Shown one piece after another: positions 59,499 through 64,000 of a DNA stretch of 64,000 nt. The notes beneath the pieces are model-generated. The model was given only the letters and a program-made list of their open reading frames with translations. It was not told where the DNA came from and made no database searches. The position numbers were made by a program, and so were the translations under genes. Source of the DNA: Mariannaea sp. PMI_226 (lineage: Eukaryota; Ascomycota; Sordariomycetes; Hypocreales; Nectriaceae); NCBI GenBank assembly GCA_024336345.1, contig JANFOG010000007.1:2294001-2358000 (forward strand), in the 5' to 3' direction. Position 1 is the first letter of the stretch. Each line of letters begins with the position of its first letter.

Positions 59499-60810
59499 AG
59501 TACAAGGAGGCATCGTTGCCCATTAATAGGAAGTATGTCTTTCCCTTGTTCGTCGCAGATGAGAAATCCGACAAAAGTACCAAAGGGCGCGCGCCTTTGC
59601 TAAACTCAGTTTCGATACTGCACGGTAAATAAGTAGTCATGCCATGCTGTTATTGCTACCTAAAATGCAAATTAGGACCTGTTGCGTTATGGCAATATAT
59701 CTATATTGTTATGTTTGGCGGTGAAACATCGGTGCCATAAGTAGTAGCAGACTGTAGAGCCGCGTTTTGGAAAGCAAACGGAAAATGAACTCATCAATGT
59801 GGGCGGGTGTCGATGTCAGCAATGTGAATGACCAGTATCGCGGCTGAGCAAGCTCCCGGAAATCCCAATGTGCTCCCTGCATTATACCCTGACATCTTGT
59901 CACGATGCGTCGCAGCCACACAATGCGAGAACAAATCTGATTGGCCAATCGAGTATACTGTACAAACGAACGATTGATAATGCATGAGCATTCCAAGTAC
60001 AGAGAGAAAACAAAAGGTCCGGAACCTGGTGTTGGGATAAGGCTGATGGCGATATCAAGTCAGTGTCTTCTGCTGCCTTGGTTGGGAAAGTTAAATATAA
60101 CATGGATATGATTACAGGACGATTTCTTTTCCTTTCTGAAATTTTCACATAGTACAAGCTATCATGATTTATTTATCTAGCATTAAATATTATTCACACT
60201 TTCTCATACTTGTTTGCTAGCATAAACCTATTGCAACCTGGTTCATCCCTTGAAGAATCGATTAAATTGCTACATCTCGCATCATCTTTTTCCTAAGATT
60301 TCTTGCTATCAAGATCCCGTAGTTCCGGAACAAAATGATGGTTCCCGGGATGAATTTAACACGCCATTTATTAACTTCCAGCTATTTTGTGAGTTAGTTT
60401 GCTCTAGCAAAGTGTCTCACCCGCCCTTACCGACCTGTAGGTAACGCTACTCTGCCTAGGGACGCCCTCCGCCGGATAACAGCCAATCGGCAGAGATGAA
60501 TCGTGTACTCTACTTATTTAAAACCAAACCATTGATAATCGTTGCGGAACTTTAAAAGTCCGCCATTCTCCGGCTTTGTTTCCACCCCGACCAGGAAACG
60601 TAAGAGGCACGCGACACTGGAACAAGACGGACTGATCTGAAAGCATGTGATGAAATATAAATAAATGATAAGCTTGCAAGCTTGCTCGCCGATTGAAGGG
60701 TGCCTGGTGAGATATTGCACCTCGTCCTGGCCAATATGGACAAACCTGCTCTATTCTCAACTCTACGCAATAGCTACCGATGCCTACCATAACTTCAGGC
60801 ATAAGACAAA
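59499..60810. other. Intergenic region
   Basis: 1.3 kb between two plus-strand genes. No gene or repeat supported. Confidence 0.45.
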
Positions 60811-61989
60811 ATGCCGGATCTCTTGTTATATTACTGCCCTCTCCTGCAATCATTGCCTGCACATGCGGTTACGGCCACCAAGACTCCCCAATCGCTCCCA
60901 ACAGGAGTGGCACCGTTGCCCCCTGGCTTCACACATGACTTCTACTCACTCAACACCTGTCATATAATGGAAATCTCTGTCTGGGCTGCTACCTTCGCCC
61001 TGACCTCTTTCTTTCTTGGACTTCGCGTCTATACCGTGATCTATATCCTCAAGCATTTTGGCCTCGACGATGGTTCGTCTCAACCAATTTTTTGCGAAAT
61101 ACTTCATAAAATCTAAACCACGTCTAGTTCTTGTGTTATTCGCCTGGATTACGGATTTGTGTTATTTCATCATCTTACGTACATGTATGTTACCTGAAAT
61201 ACACATTCCCCAATCTCAGAAACTTACATCCCCGTTAGGCATGGCAGCAGGTGGAAAATACTTATGGAACGTCACTCCAGCACAGCTCAGCTTATTTAGA
61301 CGGGTGCGTCATTATCAGCACTACAAGCACCAGGCAATTTGTATTAATGCAAGCAGCTCTCTGTTCCGGGCTTCGTTCTCTATTGCACTACGAATGGACT
61401 TACTAGACTTGCCTTACTTGCCTTTTATCGTCGCATCAGTACAGGCCGGTTGTTCCGATGGTGTCTCTGGAGCATTGCGAGTCTAGTCATCCTATATACG
61501 AGCGTGTGTATACTTCTTACGATTTTCTGGAATGATCCTGATACAGTAAGAAGGAGGATTGACACTCTCAATATCTCATTAGCGTTCAATGCATTCAACA
61601 TCTTCACCGACATACTACTTATTAGCATTCCCTCACCTATCATCTTTTCTCTCCACATGCCCATTCGACAGCGGATTAGTATATACCTTATCCTCCTTGT
61701 TGGTTCAGGGTAGGTATCCTAAGACGCCTTTAGGATAACTGGAATGTACTGCTAATTGCCAAACCCAAGAGCTATGATCATCAGTATTCTCCGTCTTGTA
61801 CGCGTCGTCAAGATCAAGTTAGAGTCCACCGACAAGGAGACAGCCTGGATCCAGTCAACCTCGGTGCTCATGGGGTTTCTTGAAGTTAACCTTGGGATTC
61901 TATGCAACTGCTTGTTGCTAATGCGCGCTTTCGTACGACGGCACTTACCTTGGCTTCTTGGGTATGGATCAGTGGAGTCTGTCGCGTAG
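60811..61989 (+). CDS. Fungal rhodopsin-domain integral membrane protein (seven-TM)
   Basis: Five exons by hand: 60811-61072, 61128-61184, 61239-61303, 61357-61709, 61770-61989. Introns are 53-60 bp with GT-AG ends, and together they give 318 aa. This is the SAT5/PTH11-like family with a fungal rhodopsin fold (Rhodopsin_dom_fun). The N-terminal PPGFTHDF leads into TM1 (ISVWAATFALTSFFLGLRVY). TM2 is DDVLVLFAWITDLCYFIILR, then WNVTPAQLSLFRR, the family's extracellular-loop mark. Later RRISTGRLFRWCLWS, FNIFTDILLISIPSPI and GSGAMIISILRLVRV match TM5-6 and the loop into TM7. The role is unknown. No CFEM Cys pattern is seen at the N-terminus. The start 60811 keeps the family-like N-terminus; a later in-frame ATG at 60967 would remove it. 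Confidence 0.85.
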
Positions 61990-63683
61990 GACAGGGGCAA
62001 CTTCAATGCACTGGGGGTCTTTTTGTTCTAGTGATAGAAAGTCTTACAACAGGCAATACATCCTCTATAGACAGGGTAGTGTATAGGTATTTCAGCCCTA
62101 TAAAATCTTACTGATGCATTTGCTAAGGTCGTGTCCCATTTTCACATGTCATAGTTGGGGATGCCTCACCCCTCCGGCTAGCTAGTCTTCTATGGGCTTG
62201 AGCCAGGACGCTCGAGTTGATCGCCATTTGACAGATTCTATAGAATTACCCGACACCCAGCGTATCAAACAAATTTTTTGATTTAAGGAAGTAGAATAGA
62301 AGAGTGACTCGAGGCCGATTGATAAGAGCGTGATCGTGCAGCAGAAACTAGGGTTATATGCTATTGCGATGGCTTTACATAAAAGATAAAAGTGATTTAG
62401 ATGTACAATGATAATGTAGAACAATGCTAGCTGATGACAGAAGCAGCTTTATACCGAAGGCGGCGTGTAATTTTGTGAAAATTGGGTACGCAAAGATTCC
62501 TTTTTCCACACTCGAAATAATTACTGTACGCGTAAGAGTGGAAGTAAAACTTGGTAATTGAATCTTGGTGCTGACAATTAAGGCTGTAGTATTTTCTGAT
62601 ATATCAATAAAACTTCATTGAATGCGTGATTCTACGAAGCAATCATAGAGGCCCGAGATAATGTTTGGAATGGTGTATTTCTAGTTCCTAGACAGTCGGT
62701 AATACTATTCAACGCTGCTGACCTTTTACAATTCAGCCCTCCACAGGTGCATGCAAGGCATATCGGTATAGTTGGGGCACCCAAGGCTCGGTCTAGGCGC
62801 ACTAGCCCCTAATATGAGTCCGTAATGTCTTTCTGATCAGTTACTCCCTCCCATTTGAACCTCATAGATATTGATTCTTTGGCACCCTCTTTATATCGCC
62901 AATCTGAATTCTTCTCACGTACCTCAAATCTTGTGACTAACTAAATCCTCTAAGTAGGAGCTGAAGAGGCCAGCGAGCGCAACAGCAGCGACGATGAGAT
63001 TAACAAGATTTATACCTATACGATCGATGGACGCGAGGGAATAGATTGGTTTGAGCTCAGAGGGCAGGCAGTATAGCGAAATATTCCACTTCGCACTGCC
63101 GCTCATCGTGCGCAAGCGAATTGCTCTCCATGCAGAGCGGGGAAGCACCAATATTTTCCATTCGCGCCTGAGCTGCGTCCTATCCGATCGCCCTTCCATG
63201 TGGGAATATATCCTCTATAAGGCCTCGCTGAAGCTATTTAGGTAATACGTGAAGACTGTATTTTAGAGAACTCGCAGAAACCAGATTCGTTAAGGTAGTT
63301 TGGTGGCTAAGTTATACAAATGCAGAACTAACTTCAAATGCCGCCAATTGTCAGTAGCGTTAATTCAAGCTTGTCACAATCAACGTTTCTTATATTTTGT
63401 GCTGCTCATTATATAAATACTCTTCTCGTTTTGATACCACGCTATATTGGAAAGCTATAGTTAGGTATCCTGCTCATTCAGAAAATTGGTATCCAGGGCG
63501 AAATATTGGCAAGGCACACTCGAAAGGCTGCCGCAGTTAAGTTACTGCTGTAATTACACAATTATATTCACCTTTCCTATGCCTTTTATTTGCTACACCT
63601 TGGCTTTAAAAAGTGATAGTGGACGGTAGAAAGTGGGTGGGAAGCCAGTTAAGTTGTTATTTGAGCAGACTGATGATAGTTTC
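61990..63683. other. Intergenic region
   Basis: 1.7 kb, partly AT-rich. Short frames on both strands lack any family signal. Nothing else seen. Confidence 0.45.
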
Positions 63684-64000
63684 TTAGCCTCTCCCAGCAG
63701 CCCGCGACAGTAGCGTCTGACCATCGCCATGCTTGACCTCGACGTTGCTAACCTTCTCCAGCAGTAGCTTGACGATAGCCTCATGCCCATTTTCAATAGC
63801 CCTGTAGAGCAGCGTTCGGTCATGATTATCCATAACCTCAATGTTGGCACCCTTCTCAAGCAGAAGCTTAACAATAGCCTCATGCCCATTTTCAATAGCC
63901 CAGGAGAGCGGCGTTTCCTTATATTTATCCACAGCCTCAATGTTGGCACCCTTATCAAGCAGAAGCTTGACGATGGCGTCATGGCCGTAGTGAGACGCTA
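63684..64000 (-). CDS. C-terminal part of an ankyrin-repeat protein (5' end beyond window)
   Basis: Open in one frame from the right edge to a stop at 63684. It holds three 33-residue ankyrin units (GHDAIVKLLLDKGANIEAVD, then two with SWAIENGHEAIVKLLLEK and YRAIENGHEAIVKLLLEK) and ends TLLSRAAGRG. The units are near-identical to one another in DNA as well. The N-terminal part lies outside, so it cannot be told whether this is another NLR like the one at 19718 or a plain ankyrin protein. Confidence 0.85.
   Translation of the reverse strand, partial: ASHYGHDAIVKLLLDKGANIEAVDKYKETPLSWAIENGHEAIVKLLLEKGANIEVMDNHDRTLLYRAIENGHEAIVKLLLEKVSNVEVKHGDGQTLLSRAAGRG

Overview
The window looks like nuclear DNA of a filamentous ascomycete, most likely a Pezizomycotina mould. 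The signs are short 47-131 bp GT-AG introns with CTAAC/CTGAC-type branch sites, Zn2Cys6 regulators, LaeA-like methyltransferases, a multimodular NRPS, NACHT/NB-ARC receptors with PNP_UDP, ankyrin and WD40 parts, and a fungal-type TPP riboswitch. I cannot name the species from sequence alone. All exon structures below were read by hand from frame continuity and splice signals.

Layout. (1) 1-12,569, minus strand: one giant NRPS. It starts with a C-less A-T-E loading module, followed by C-A-T-E and C-A-T-E(partial), and runs off the left edge. (2) 12,570-16,312: gene-free DNA holding a 292 bp TA-flanked MITE. (3) 16,313-25,297: a PNP/TPR receptor relic, LaeA-like methyltransferase 1, a divergently oriented PNP-NACHT-ankyrin receptor with an apparent homopolymer frameshift, and a convergent thiamine-pyrimidine synthase gene (nmt1/THI5 type) with a TPP riboswitch upstream. 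(4) 25,298-30,873: a gene-poor stretch with a diverged tandem duplication and two weak small-gene candidates. (5) 30,874-45,345: a Zn2Cys6 factor, a medium-chain reductase, a GPI-type cell-surface protein, an F-box protein, an extended SDR reductase, and a second Zn2Cys6 factor. (6) 46,774-59,498: a decaying PNP-NB-ARC receptor, LaeA-like methyltransferase 2, and an intact NACHT-WD40 receptor with 15 WD repeats. (7) 60,811-61,989: a rhodopsin-like seven-TM protein. (8) 63,684-64,000: the C-terminal end of an ankyrin-repeat protein that enters from the right edge.

Working picture. This is an accessory, innate-immunity-rich region next to a secondary-metabolite synthetase. Receptor (NLR) loci or relics occur at 16.3, 19.7, 46.8-49.1 and 54.4 kb, and possibly at 63.7 kb. 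The order PNP-receptor(-) / LaeA-like methyltransferase(-) / NLR(+) occurs twice, about 31-35 kb apart, with different receptor types each time. That repeated layout is the most unusual feature. The region mixes intact genes, a gene with one frame break, and two pseudogenes, which fits birth-and-death evolution of fungal NLRs. The thiamine gene is the clearest housekeeping gene. Its product reconstructs to 341 aa with the catalytic Lys62, His66 and the CCCFC motif at 195-199.
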